DNA of 64,000 nucleotides, from positions 434,001 to 498,000 of the forward strand of contig NZ_CAAHFH010000001.1 in assembly GCF_900890705.1 (NCBI RefSeq), written 5' to 3'. Below the pieces are notes generated by a model. The model had not been told where the DNA came from and did not search any database. It saw nothing but the letters and a program-made list of their open reading frames with translations. Origin of the DNA: Pontiella sulfatireligans (GTDB lineage: Bacteria > Verrucomicrobiota > Kiritimatiellia > Kiritimatiellales > Pontiellaceae). The position numbers and the translations under genes are program-made. Shown here one piece after another: positions 18,213 through 26,345 of this stretch. Position 1 is the stretch's first letter. Each line of letters opens with the position of its first letter.

Positions 18213-18311
18213 ATGAATAAACGGAGCGGTATACGAGCACTCCTCGCCTCAAATGGATCGAATCCATTACCCCTAAACGGGGATATACAACTTTTAGATG
18301 GGAGTAAATGA
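18213..18311 (+). CDS. Short leader or remnant ORF (32 residues)
   Basis: The frame starts MNKRSGIRALLASNGSNPLP and ends at TGA 18311. It has the strongest ribosome site in the region (AGGAGGAA, 18201-18208) and sits 94 bp after element copy D; element copy A lies inside its 3' half. Either it is the stub of a deleted gene whose leader survived, or a leader peptide for the large gene at 18385. No homologue is recognised. Confidence 0.3.
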   Translation: MNKRSGIRALLASNGSNPLPLNGDIQLLDGSK

Positions 18312-18333
18312 GTCTTAACAATCGGGATAAGGT
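18269..18333 (+). promoter_or_regulatory. Conserved leader element, copy A
   Basis: ACCCCTAAACGGGGAT (18269-18284) is a perfect CCCC/GGGG inverted repeat around TAAA, followed by ATACAACTTTTAGATGGGAG, TAAAT and AATCGGGATAAGG, matching copies B, C and D. It ends about 50 bp, and the inverted repeat 100 bp, before the ATG of the gene at 18385. Confidence 0.6.
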
Positions 18334-18384
18334 CTGTGCTTTGTCCGGTGGTCAAGTAGTTAAACCCTAACGGAGGATTAAAAG

Positions 18385-21300
18385 ATGAGGATAGGAATTA
18401 AAAAATTAACCACCATCATGGCGGGCCTATTGTGCGCGGCTGTGATGTCAACGCAGGCGGAGCCCTTTAGCAAGGCGTTCAAATTCGTGGGTAATACAGC
18501 GGGCGATATCCTGGGCACCAATGTGACGGTGACTAGTACAGCGATTACCGGGCCGGACGGGCTCGCGACCTTTAATGTGTCGTATGATATCTCGACCTTC
18601 CCGGCCGCGGACGGAAAGGGAACGAACGTCGTCGCATATGATGAAACCAATTGGGGTATTGACGGTACCGGCGGCGCCTCAAGCCAGTTTTACCCAGGCG
18701 AGGCAGCCACCATACACAGTCCTGCGGTGGTTAATTTCAATGCCAACGGCGGAAACATGCTTGAAAGCGATATTACGGGTTTGTCATTGCAAAGAATTAC
18801 AGTCGGTGGCGCAGGCGGCGGTAGTGACTCTGGCAGCGTTGCGGCCAATGGCATAGCCAATACCTGGCTGGATGCGAATGCGGGAGTACCACAATTTCTA
18901 GGCCATCTGGCCAACGCCGTCGACCTGCATGTGATGACGGCATCGAGCAGCGTGCAGAGTGTTGAGATTGCAGGCGTGGGGGGTGCTTGGAGAGCGTCCA
19001 GTACTACGGTTGCCGGAAACATGGCGCTTGCCAATTCCACCCTCGCAGTCGATCCCAGCTCGCTTTCCATGACGATGAATGATCCCGAGGTTTCCACCAA
19101 CGGAACCATCGATGCATCCATCGTTTTCGGTTCATCGGCGAACGATATTGAAATCATTTCAACCGTGACGGACGATGCCGACTTCACCGCCGATAAGGAC
19201 GGAACCACACTGACGTCTCTTAATACCAATGAAACCATTACCGTGACCTACAATAACACCGGTGACCTGGTGGACAATGGCAATTCAGACAGCGCCACGC
19301 TGACCATCACCTGGACCGCGGCCGGTTCTTTGATCACCAACACCACCGATGTGGCGCTGGATGTGACCTATTATGTGGTTCCAACAGGCCCGCAACCTTC
19401 ATCGCCGGAGCTGATCATCGGCTGGAACGTGTGGCCCGATAAGGCATATAGCCCGAATTCGGTAACCAATGGCGCCATCGGATCTGCCGTCGGCACTGAC
19501 TCTCCTAGAGTTTCGGATGCCGAAGGAAGCGTGGACGGCACCTGGGGAACGCTGGCTGTTCCTTCGATCGATATCAACGAGACTTCCGCGATCAAGAATT
19601 TCAGAAACCGGACATACCAAATCCAATTCACACTGAGCGCTACCGGAAACAGAACCATTCTGGATTCATTCCATTTCGATGCGCTGTATAATAACAGTAC
19701 CGCACAGAATGACTGGACGCTCTCCGTCTTGTCCGGAACCATCAGCACCGGCGTCGTGGCAACCGGAACGATTGCCGCTCAAGATACCTGGGAAGACTTT
19801 GATGTCGATCTGACCGGCATACCCGACCGTGATCTCGGTCCGGGCGGAACCGCGGTCTTCGAGCTGGCCTGGACGGGCGGCACGCCTAATACCACTGCAG
19901 CCAATGCTACCATTATGGACAACGTGGGCATCACCGCTCGTATCCCTGTCCACTCCGTCGTGGGGATCGACCCCGCCGCGCTGTCGCTGATCCTGGTCGA
20001 TCCCGAGACCTCCACGAACGGATCTTTGAACGCCAGCTTCTTCACGGGCGTCGTATCGAATGATGTGGAAATTATTTCAACGCTCACGGATGTTGCCGAC
20101 TTTGGTGTAGTGCTTTCCGGCACTACCCTGAATGCGGGGAATCCGGCGGAAACCATCACAGTGACCTACATCAACCCCGGCGATCTTGTGAACAACGGCG
20201 ACGCCACCAATTCCACATTGTCCGTGGAATGGACGGCTGTCGGTTCTGGCGTGACCAACATTACCGAAGTGTCGCTGGATGTGGTTTATTCCAAGTTTAC
20301 TCTGGCCGGCCCGGTGACGGATCGCTCCATGAGCACGCCGAACGACCGCCTGCGGGTTGCGTTCCAGTACGCGGGCGCCGATTCGGTTGAATTGGCGGTG
20401 CGGAATGCCGCAGACGACAAGCTCGAATTCACGGCCTATGACAATCATGCCGCCAACACGGCGCGTGCCATCTATACCACCAAAACGGGTGTACCGTCCG
20501 CTGTGACGAATCAGGCTACGGACTTCACCGAATCCGGCTTCTTCAGCTACATCAATGAGCCGTTTACCGTGAACGTTCCCGTCGATAACAGTGGAGAAGC
20601 GTTAAATGTGGTTGAACTGGTGGATCTGGTCAATACCGCCTGGACCTGGAAGGACAACGTAGACGAAAATGTGGTCTTCATCGACCTGGCGAGTATCAGC
20701 GAAATCTCCAACCTCGTCTCCGATGTGGTCCTGACGATTGAGATTACGGCCAAGGCTGGTGCAAGTACGCTGACTTCAGAAGTCGACGTGACGATCACGC
20801 CTGATGGCACTGTCAGTTATTCGTTTGTTGCAAACGGAGCCTCCTTTGCGGAGACCAACGGTATTGAGATTGGTTCAAACGAGGGAGGCAGCTTAAACCG
20901 GTTCACGGGGAATAACCGCCATCTGCTCTTAAGTGCCGGTTCCGATCAGGATCAAGTGGCAACCACCACGGGTATCGTGAATGATAAAGCCTTTGGCATG
21001 TTCTTTGACACGGACGGTGGTAGTTTCCCGCTCGATAATATTCTGATCAACCTATCGACGGACAATACGCCCGTCATTCCGGCCGGTGCCTTGTTGAAGC
21101 TGGAACTATGGAAGATCAACGCGGTCCTGGGCGACCTGAGCACAACCAATGTGGCCACGACCTTTCCGGATCCCGAGCTCGTCTTTACGGGCACGGGTGT
21201 GTTCCCCGGCACGTATAATGACGACGACCTCTATATGATCGATCTGCCGGACATCACGCTGGCTGCGGATACCCGCTATGGCTGGGCGCTCCGCTGGAAT

Positions 21301-21900
21301 ACGATTGAACCGGCAGCCCTGGTCATTGGAGTTGACCGCGGGGTGGGCGACGTCGGGGGAAGTTTTGATGGAAACCACCTGCGTCTCAACAAGAGCAACG
21401 AGATGTTCCCGTTCTATGGCGTGACCGATGGTGAAGGCGCCGGGGCATGGGACATCGTGTTCCACCTCCGGTCCGGAGATCCAGGCACCTACGAAGCCTG
21501 GGTCGGTGGGTATGGACTGAGTGGTCCAGCCGCGCTTCGCGGTGCGGACCCCGAGAATAGTGGATTGGGCGATGGATACGATAACCTGATGGAATATGCA
21601 TTGGGTATGGATCCGACGGCTGAAGATGCCGGTTCCAAGGAATCGGTCAATACCGTAGCTGAAGGCAGCACGAACTACTTCGAGTATGTGCATGATCGCC
21701 GCTCGGACTATGTCAAGCGGAGCCTGACCTATGACCTGATTGATACCGAGAATCTAATATACCAAATCGGTCTCGCGACCAACTCGCAGGATGAGGTGAA
21801 TATGGGCACGGCCGTTGGAAGTTATGAAACGGTCACCAACCGCTACATCACTGATAAGTCGGTTCAGTTCATTGAGCTGGAAGTTCAGCAAGCTCCGTAA
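18385..21900 (+). CDS. Large secreted Ig-like/beta-sandwich surface protein
   Basis: Secreted protein of 1171 residues, start supported by GGAGG at 18371-18375. It contains a clear internal duplication of an Ig-like unit of about 115 residues: one begins LAVDPSSLSMTMNDPEVSTNG, the other GIDPAALSLILVDPETSTNG, each running through (D/N)(D/V)(I/V)EIIST, ETITVTY and NGD/NGNSD to a terminal LDV.Y strand. Between them is a choice-of-anchor-like beta-sandwich, and a second one (about 900-1030) resembles segments of the protein at 22604. The end (about 1037-1171) is the module YEAWVGGYGLSG...DGYDNLMEYALGMDP...FIELEVQQAP. No catalytic domain is recognised. A structural or adhesive surface or matrix role is inferred. 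The coding sequence is slightly GC-rich and threonine/asparagine-rich. Confidence 0.75.
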   Translation: MRIGIKKLTTIMAGLLCAAVMSTQAEPFSKAFKFVGNTAGDILGTNVTVTSTAITGPDGLATFNVSYDISTFPAADGKGTNVVAYDETNWGIDGTGGASSQFYPGEAATIHSPAVVNFNANGGNMLESDITGLSLQRITVGGAGGGSDSGSVAANGIANTWLDANAGVPQFLGHLANAVDLHVMTASSSVQSVEIAGVGGAWRASSTTVAGNMALANSTLAVDPSSLSMTMNDPEVSTNGTIDASIVFGSSANDIEIISTVTDDADFTADKDGTTLTSLNTNETITVTYNNTGDLVDNGNSDSATLTITWTAAGSLITNTTDVALDVTYYVVPTGPQPSSPELIIGWNVWPDKAYSPNSVTNGAIGSAVGTDSPRVSDAEGSVDGTWGTLAVPSIDINETSAIKNFRNRTYQIQFTLSATGNRTILDSFHFDALYNNSTAQNDWTLSVLSGTISTGVVATGTIAAQDTWEDFDVDLTGIPDRDLGPGGTAVFELAWTGGTPNTTAANATIMDNVGITARIPVHSVVGIDPAALSLILVDPETSTNGSLNASFFTGVVSNDVEIISTLTDVADFGVVLSGTTLNAGNPAETITVTYINPGDLVNNGDATNSTLSVEWTAVGSGVTNITEVSLDVVYSKFTLAGPVTDRSMSTPNDRLRVAFQYAGADSVELAVRNAADDKLEFTAYDNHAANTARAIYTTKTGVPSAVTNQATDFTESGFFSYINEPFTVNVPVDNSGEALNVVELVDLVNTAWTWKDNVDENVVFIDLASISEISNLVSDVVLTIEITAKAGASTLTSEVDVTITPDGTVSYSFVANGASFAETNGIEIGSNEGGSLNRFTGNNRHLLLSAGSDQDQVATTTGIVNDKAFGMFFDTDGGSFPLDNILINLSTDNTPVIPAGALLKLELWKINAVLGDLSTTNVATTFPDPELVFTGTGVFPGTYNDDDLYMIDLPDITLAADTRYGWALRWNTIEPAALVIGVDRGVGDVGGSFDGNHLRLNKSNEMFPFYGVTDGEGAGAWDIVFHLRSGDPGTYEAWVGGYGLSGPAALRGADPENSGLGDGYDNLMEYALGMDPTAEDAGSKESVNTVAEGSTNYFEYVHDRRSDYVKRSLTYDLIDTENLIYQIGLATNSQDEVNMGTAVGSYETVTNRYITDKSVQFIELEVQQAP

Positions 21901-21929
21901 GACTAACCAACGGGATTAATACCTAGCAT

Positions 21930-21967
21930 AAGCCTACTCGGACCTCGCGGTCTGGGTAGGCTTTTTT
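21930..21967 (+). terminator. Rho-independent terminator after the 18385 gene
   Basis: AAGCCTAC ... GTAGGCTT stem with an inner GGACC/GGTCT stem, directly followed by TTTTTT. It lies 30 bp after the stop codon. Confidence 0.85.
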
Positions 21968-22037
21968 ATGGATGGGGTTGGTGAGGCTTGGTGTCGGGCG
22001 AGGGCCGTGACCCCCGCCATTCGGTTGAGCGGTCGTA

Positions 22038-22099
22038 GACGCCCTCGTCGCGTTCCGTTCGAGCTGTCGCAGAGCTGCGGGAAAAGCGACGAGGGCGTC
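22038..22099. repeat. Perfect 14-bp inverted repeat
   Basis: GACGCCCTCGTCGC (22038-22051) and its exact reverse complement (22086-22099) enclose a 34-base loop. It is intergenic and far from any start. It looks like a dispersed palindromic repeat, but only one copy is in the window. Confidence 0.6.
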
Positions 22100-22205
22100 G
22101 TTTCCACGATTTAACCTCCCCAGGCTTGTTTTTGAAAACTCGCAATTGGAATTGCAAGCTACGGCTTTTCGGAAAAGTACGAATTTTCGAGTGAACGGAA
22201 AAATA

Positions 22206-22268
22206 GGAACACAAAGGCGCCAAGAACACGAAGGGGCACTAAATGGTTTTTTGTGTCCTTTGAGTCTT
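22206..22268. repeat. Degenerate CACAAAG-type inverted repeat
   Basis: GGAACACAAAGGCGCC...AACACGAAGG on the left faces TTTTTTGTGTCCTTTGAG on the right. It resembles the better preserved intergenic hairpins at 37507 and 51207, which share the CACAAAG/CTTTGTG theme. Confidence 0.4.
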
Positions 22269-22371
22269 ATTTAAGAAATTCGTCTCCGTCCCGAAAATCC
22301 GCCCGGTATCCTAAAAAAATGGCGATATGAGTAAACATGGCAAAACCTTCTGCCAGACCCCGCATCTCGAC

Positions 22372-22563
22372 CGCATGGCGTACTCCGCTGGACGATTTTA
22401 TCCATAAAAACGCGGATTTGATTGAATACGTTTATGGTTTATCGGTCAAAAGCACGTGAAAGAATGGTTTTACGCGGTTTTTGGGGCATCCCGTAAACGC
22501 GGGATAGGAAAACTTTTAATGGGGTGTAAATTAGGTTACGAAATCGGGAAGGTTACGGGATGA
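22372..22563 (+). promoter_or_regulatory. Conserved leader block B, with two mutually exclusive hairpins
   Basis: This 192-bp block is homologous to 42603-42775 (shared CGCATGGCGTA, GGACGATTTTA, TTTATGGTTT.TCGGTCAAAA, TTTACGCGG). At its core ATCCCGTAAACGCGGGAT (22488-22505) is a near-perfect hairpin, followed by AAAACTTTTAATGGGGTGTA and AATCGGGAAGG. CATCCCGTAA (22487-22496) is also exactly complementary to TTACGGGATG (22553-22562), so a longer hairpin could replace the short one. The inverted repeat ends 98 bp before the ATG at 22604. Confidence 0.6.
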
Positions 22564-22603
22564 ACCCACAGTACAACCAAACCAAAGTAAACAGGAGAGA
22601 GAG

Positions 22604-25207
22604 ATGAAGAAAAGGAATATATATCTAATCGCATGCATGATTTCAGCGGTTGCATCGATCAATTCATACGCAGCAGTCATCGTTTCCGATGTCGCAAGCA
22701 GCATTGGTGTGTCGGCAGATGGCGTCAGTCTCAACGGATATCTCGCATCGCTTGATACCGCCCCAGTCGGGTTTACCATGACCGGGGGCTCGCTTTCCGC
22801 CACAAATACAAACGCTGGAAACGTGATTGGCGTTTACTCAGACAGCCTTGACGCAGTAGTCAACATCTCTGGCGGAACAATGAACGTCGTCGAGTCTGGC
22901 GTTGGCGACGCAACTCTAACTCGTATGAATGACCATCAAGATAGCCTTACTATTTCTGGCGGAACTTTTAACGCAACAGAAACGGGCGACGGCGCCATTT
23001 ATGGTATACGAATGATTAGAGATGGGGATGTAACCATTTCGGGCGGAACATTTAATTTCTCGCAAGATGATTCGAGCGTGGGCAACATCTTCACAGGAGG
23101 GGGTGCTGCTGCTCCGCTAATTAATCTGTCGGGTGGACTATTCAACAACTTGGATCAGTTTGATACCCATGTCTCATTATCGGACTCTGCTCACATGATT
23201 ATCGATGTATTGTCTAATACAAGTACTGGATTGACCTACGACGTGAACGGCGTCATCCAGGAGGCGGCTGGAACTATTTCTGGAACGTTGGCTGATGGAA
23301 ATGCTTTTTCCTTCGTCTTTGAGACGCTTGAAAGTAGTCAGATTTCGGTAATTGGTGACCTCACCGTCGATTTGGTAACGCCTTCCGAACTGTCGATGTA
23401 CCATGCCACTGGGGCTGGCTCAACCACCGGTACGGTTGACGCGGTCCACACATCCAGCACGAACCTCGATGTAACCATTACCATTTCTGATCAATCGGAT
23501 GCCAACGCGTTTACCGTAGTTTCTGCAACGCCGCAAACGCTGACGAATGAGACGACCGAATTGGCGTTCAAATTTGATAATACGGTCGCCGCTCTGGCAT
23601 TCGGCGAGACGGCCACTGGACTTGTGACCATTGCCTGGGCCGAAACAGGTGGAGGCGCAAGTGGAACAAATTTCATAACGCTGTCCGCGACGGTCGGTGA
23701 AAAGATCTATGGAACATTCATTACAGTGGATGATTTCCCGGTTTTCAACCTCACGGCCTACACCAACACAGTGGGTGGGACCGTCCAAAGATTGAGACAC
23801 ACGGGTGAAAATACGACTTCCGCCGGGCAGACGTTCACGATCCCGGAAGGGTCGACGACCACGGTTTCGCGGCTGAGTGTTTGGATTAATAGTATAGAAA
23901 GTTTTGATGCCGACAGTACGCACGAAATCAAGCTGTGGTTGGGGGAATACACAAACGATACGCCCGGAGCGGCTTATGCCTTCGAGTTTTTCGATATGGC
24001 GGGCAAAGAATTTGGAAAAACCCATCTCACGTTCGATTTAACTTCCGACGTCACCCTTCCGCCGGGCGACTATGCATTTCAGTTGGCTTGGACAACAGCC
24101 GATGCCACCCATGATATGACCTTGTTCAGAACGACGGATGCAAGCGATTACGATGCTGGCTCGCGCCTCAATGGCGCAGGGGCGGAGCTCCCCTTTGCGG
24201 CCGCTACTACGGCCGGATCCGGCCTGCGCTTTGCGATCCATTCCCGCTCGGATGCCGAGTGGGTGGATATGGGCACGGTGTTCCCGACGGGCGACGATAT
24301 TGTAGCCAGCATGGATACCACCAACAGTGCAAATATACTGATGCGAAATGTGAGCGGCCTCGGAATCCGGGTTCCAGGGCAATCCTTCGCCCTTGCGTCG
24401 GAAACCACCTTGTCGGCGATTACCATCCAGTCCGGGGCGGATGCAAGTTTCAACGGCAATAGTATCCATGAGCTGGACCTGTGGATTGTCGGACTCGATG
24501 ATGGGCTGTCCAACAATGTTCCGCTGTGGGTCGACGCGGTTGTTTTGTCGTCCGAGACGATGACGAACGGCAACTTCTACAAGATCGATTTTTCCGACAT
24601 TACCTTGCCGGCAGGTTCCTACGGAATCGAGGTTGAATGGGTGTACGAAAATTCCAACCATATTCTGAACTGGAAGACATCGGATGGCAGTGTGGATGAA
24701 TATGCAGATGGATACATGCTGTATCAATCAGGCTTCGGGGTGAAAGCGCCGTTCGACGAAACCGCCAACGACAAAGACCTTATTTTCGCGCTGCACAAGC
24801 TGGTGGCAGAAGTGGGTTTCGATGCTTGGATTGAAGGCTTTGGTCTGGTTGGCGATGACTTGCTTCCGGAAACGGATGTGGAACCCGACGGGCTCGATAA
24901 TCTGATGGAATACGCCCTCGGTGGAAACCCGACCAACGACGATGCAGCCGTGGTTTCTCCGAAAACCTACACGGAAGATGATGGGGGAACGGACTATTTC
25001 TACCATTTCTCCGATCAGCGTACCGATGATGCCTCGCTGACCTTCACACTGGGTGCCACGGACAATCTGGTAACCACTGCACCGGATACGAACGATGTCT
25101 CCTTCGTGGGTGAGTCGGCCACCGCTAACAATTATAAGACGGTGACCAATCGTACCGAGGCCACCCCGAGTGCGAAGTTCATCCAATTGAAAGTTCAAAA
25201 GGACTAA
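22604..25207 (+). CDS. Large secreted beta-strand/beta-sandwich surface protein
   Basis: Secreted protein of 867 residues with signal peptide MKKRNIYLIACMISAVASI; the start is supported by AGGAGAGAG at 22592-22600. Residues about 45-200 carry repeated ISGGT(F/M)N turns, suggesting a short beta-helix. Next comes an Ig-like domain, then two related choice-of-anchor-like beta-sandwiches (ending ...LPPGDYAFQLAWTT and ...LPAGSYGIEVEWVY). The last 120 residues are the module FDAWIEGFGLVG...DGLDNLMEYALGGNPTN...KFIQLKVQKD shared with the proteins at 18385 and 5544. It is partly paralogous to the 18385 product. No catalytic residues are recognised; a surface structural role is inferred. Confidence 0.75.
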   Translation: MKKRNIYLIACMISAVASINSYAAVIVSDVASSIGVSADGVSLNGYLASLDTAPVGFTMTGGSLSATNTNAGNVIGVYSDSLDAVVNISGGTMNVVESGVGDATLTRMNDHQDSLTISGGTFNATETGDGAIYGIRMIRDGDVTISGGTFNFSQDDSSVGNIFTGGGAAAPLINLSGGLFNNLDQFDTHVSLSDSAHMIIDVLSNTSTGLTYDVNGVIQEAAGTISGTLADGNAFSFVFETLESSQISVIGDLTVDLVTPSELSMYHATGAGSTTGTVDAVHTSSTNLDVTITISDQSDANAFTVVSATPQTLTNETTELAFKFDNTVAALAFGETATGLVTIAWAETGGGASGTNFITLSATVGEKIYGTFITVDDFPVFNLTAYTNTVGGTVQRLRHTGENTTSAGQTFTIPEGSTTTVSRLSVWINSIESFDADSTHEIKLWLGEYTNDTPGAAYAFEFFDMAGKEFGKTHLTFDLTSDVTLPPGDYAFQLAWTTADATHDMTLFRTTDASDYDAGSRLNGAGAELPFAAATTAGSGLRFAIHSRSDAEWVDMGTVFPTGDDIVASMDTTNSANILMRNVSGLGIRVPGQSFALASETTLSAITIQSGADASFNGNSIHELDLWIVGLDDGLSNNVPLWVDAVVLSSETMTNGNFYKIDFSDITLPAGSYGIEVEWVYENSNHILNWKTSDGSVDEYADGYMLYQSGFGVKAPFDETANDKDLIFALHKLVAEVGFDAWIEGFGLVGDDLLPETDVEPDGLDNLMEYALGGNPTNDDAAVVSPKTYTEDDGGTDYFYHFSDQRTDDASLTFTLGATDNLVTTAPDTNDVSFVGESATANNYKTVTNRTEATPSAKFIQLKVQKD

Positions 25208-25233
25208 CCGCATTTAGCCAATAATCAATAGGG

Positions 25234-25257
25234 CATGCCCGTGCTGGCACGGGCATG
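25234..25257 (+). terminator. Perfect 10-bp hairpin, likely terminator
   Basis: CATGCCCGTG, loop CTGG, CACGGGCATG, 27 bp after the stop of the 22604 gene. No T-run follows, so termination may be partial, with read-through to the PEP-CTERM gene 25 bp later. Confidence 0.55.
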
Positions 25258-25282
25258 TCTAACTTAAGAAAAGGAATAGAAA

Positions 25283-26245
25283 ATGAAGAAAATAGTATGG
25301 GCAGTAGGAATCGCCGTGCTGATGGCGGGTGTCGCGCAGGCGGGTACTCTCACTTGGGATGGTGAAATTGATGGCAGGTGGGATCGTGGTGAAAATTGGG
25401 ATCCCAATAATGGCACCGGGCTAGTGAAAATTAACGATACCACGGCGGACATTAAGATAGCTGGCACTACTCAGTTAAATCAGTATCTCCGCTCCGCTGC
25501 CACGATTAGATCACTCGAGTTTACGGATACGAATGTCGGGCTCACCCAAATTGGACTCAACTCAGGTGAGCTTGCTCGTAATCTAACCTTTTCTGCTGAT
25601 TCGGGAAATTCCACGCTGACGGTCGATGCTTTGGCCACTGGAGATAAGGCGATCGGAATATATGGAGAGGTTGTTAGTCTCGGGACCGTCAATCTTGTCA
25701 GTGATTTGGACATCACTCACAACGGCACAGGGGAGTTATCCTTTTATTCTGTAATAACGGGTTCCAGGGATATTACTATCTCAGGCGCCGGCGTCACGGC
25801 GTTTCGGGGTGACAATACCTATACAGGTAAAACCACGGTAAACGCGGGGAGCACTTTGAATTTAATCAAAGGCGGAGCGATGTCTTTCACTATTGGTACC
25901 GATGGGGTTAATAACAGTATATTGGGATCGGGAACTCTATCTCTTAATAATGAGTTCCTTCTTGATCTTGGCGCAGCCGGAACCACGGTGGGCGAGTCAT
26001 GGCTTCTCGTGGCCGTGGATACTCTCGATGAAGACTACGCGCTGCGTTTTAAACTGACGAGCAGCGCGAACGGCGCGTTCACGGAAGCCTCCTCTGGGGT
26101 CTGGAGCATCAATGAGAACGGCGTTGACTACGAGTTTGCGGAGAGCACGGGAACACTCACCGTCATTCCGGAACCGGCGACGCTGGGACTGGTTGTTGCG
26201 GCCGGTGCTTCGGTGCTGTTTATTCGTCGCCGTTTCATGCTGTAG
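25283..26245 (+). CDS. PEP-CTERM protein with autotransporter-type beta-strand repeat
   Basis: Secreted protein of 320 residues. Signal peptide MKKIVWAVGIAVLMAGVAQA, then a beta-strand domain (about 21-293) with GDNTYTGKTTVNAGSTLNL, the autotransporter-associated beta-strand repeat pattern. The C-terminus VIPEPATLGLVVAAGASVLF followed by IRRRFML is a textbook PEP-CTERM sorting signal (PEP motif, membrane helix, basic end), processed by an exosortase elsewhere in the genome. The beta-strand domain is clearly paralogous to residues 38-312 of the protein at 42912, including at DNA level, but that protein has lost the PEP-CTERM tail. The start has AAAGGAAT at 25270-25277. Likely an exopolymer-associated surface protein. 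Confidence 0.85.
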   Translation: MKKIVWAVGIAVLMAGVAQAGTLTWDGEIDGRWDRGENWDPNNGTGLVKINDTTADIKIAGTTQLNQYLRSAATIRSLEFTDTNVGLTQIGLNSGELARNLTFSADSGNSTLTVDALATGDKAIGIYGEVVSLGTVNLVSDLDITHNGTGELSFYSVITGSRDITISGAGVTAFRGDNTYTGKTTVNAGSTLNLIKGGAMSFTIGTDGVNNSILGSGTLSLNNEFLLDLGAAGTTVGESWLLVAVDTLDEDYALRFKLTSSANGAFTEASSGVWSINENGVDYEFAESTGTLTVIPEPATLGLVVAAGASVLFIRRRFML

Positions 26246-26266
26246 CAGAACGCTTCGCGATAGGTA

Positions 26267-26293
26267 TTGCCCCCGGAGTTTTTGCGGGGGCAA
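26267..26293 (+). terminator. Rho-independent terminator after the PEP-CTERM gene
   Basis: TTGCCCCCG and CGGGGGCAA form a perfect 9-bp stem followed by ATTTAT. It isolates the surface-protein genes from the sulfatase run that follows. Confidence 0.75.
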
Positions 26294-26345
26294 ATTTATG
26301 TGCTCTTCATGTAAACCACTGATGTCAGTGACCGGGAAAAATCAG

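Noticed and set aside
22338..22460. 40-codon frame MAKPSARPRIS... before the 22604 gene
   Set aside because: No ribosome site, overlaps leader block B, and its frame is broken in block C.
26112..26345. N-terminal extension of the sulfatase at 26346
   Set aside because: It overlaps the PEP-CTERM gene and its terminator in another frame and lacks sulfatase or signal-peptide character; the ATG at 26346 starts a clean signal peptide.
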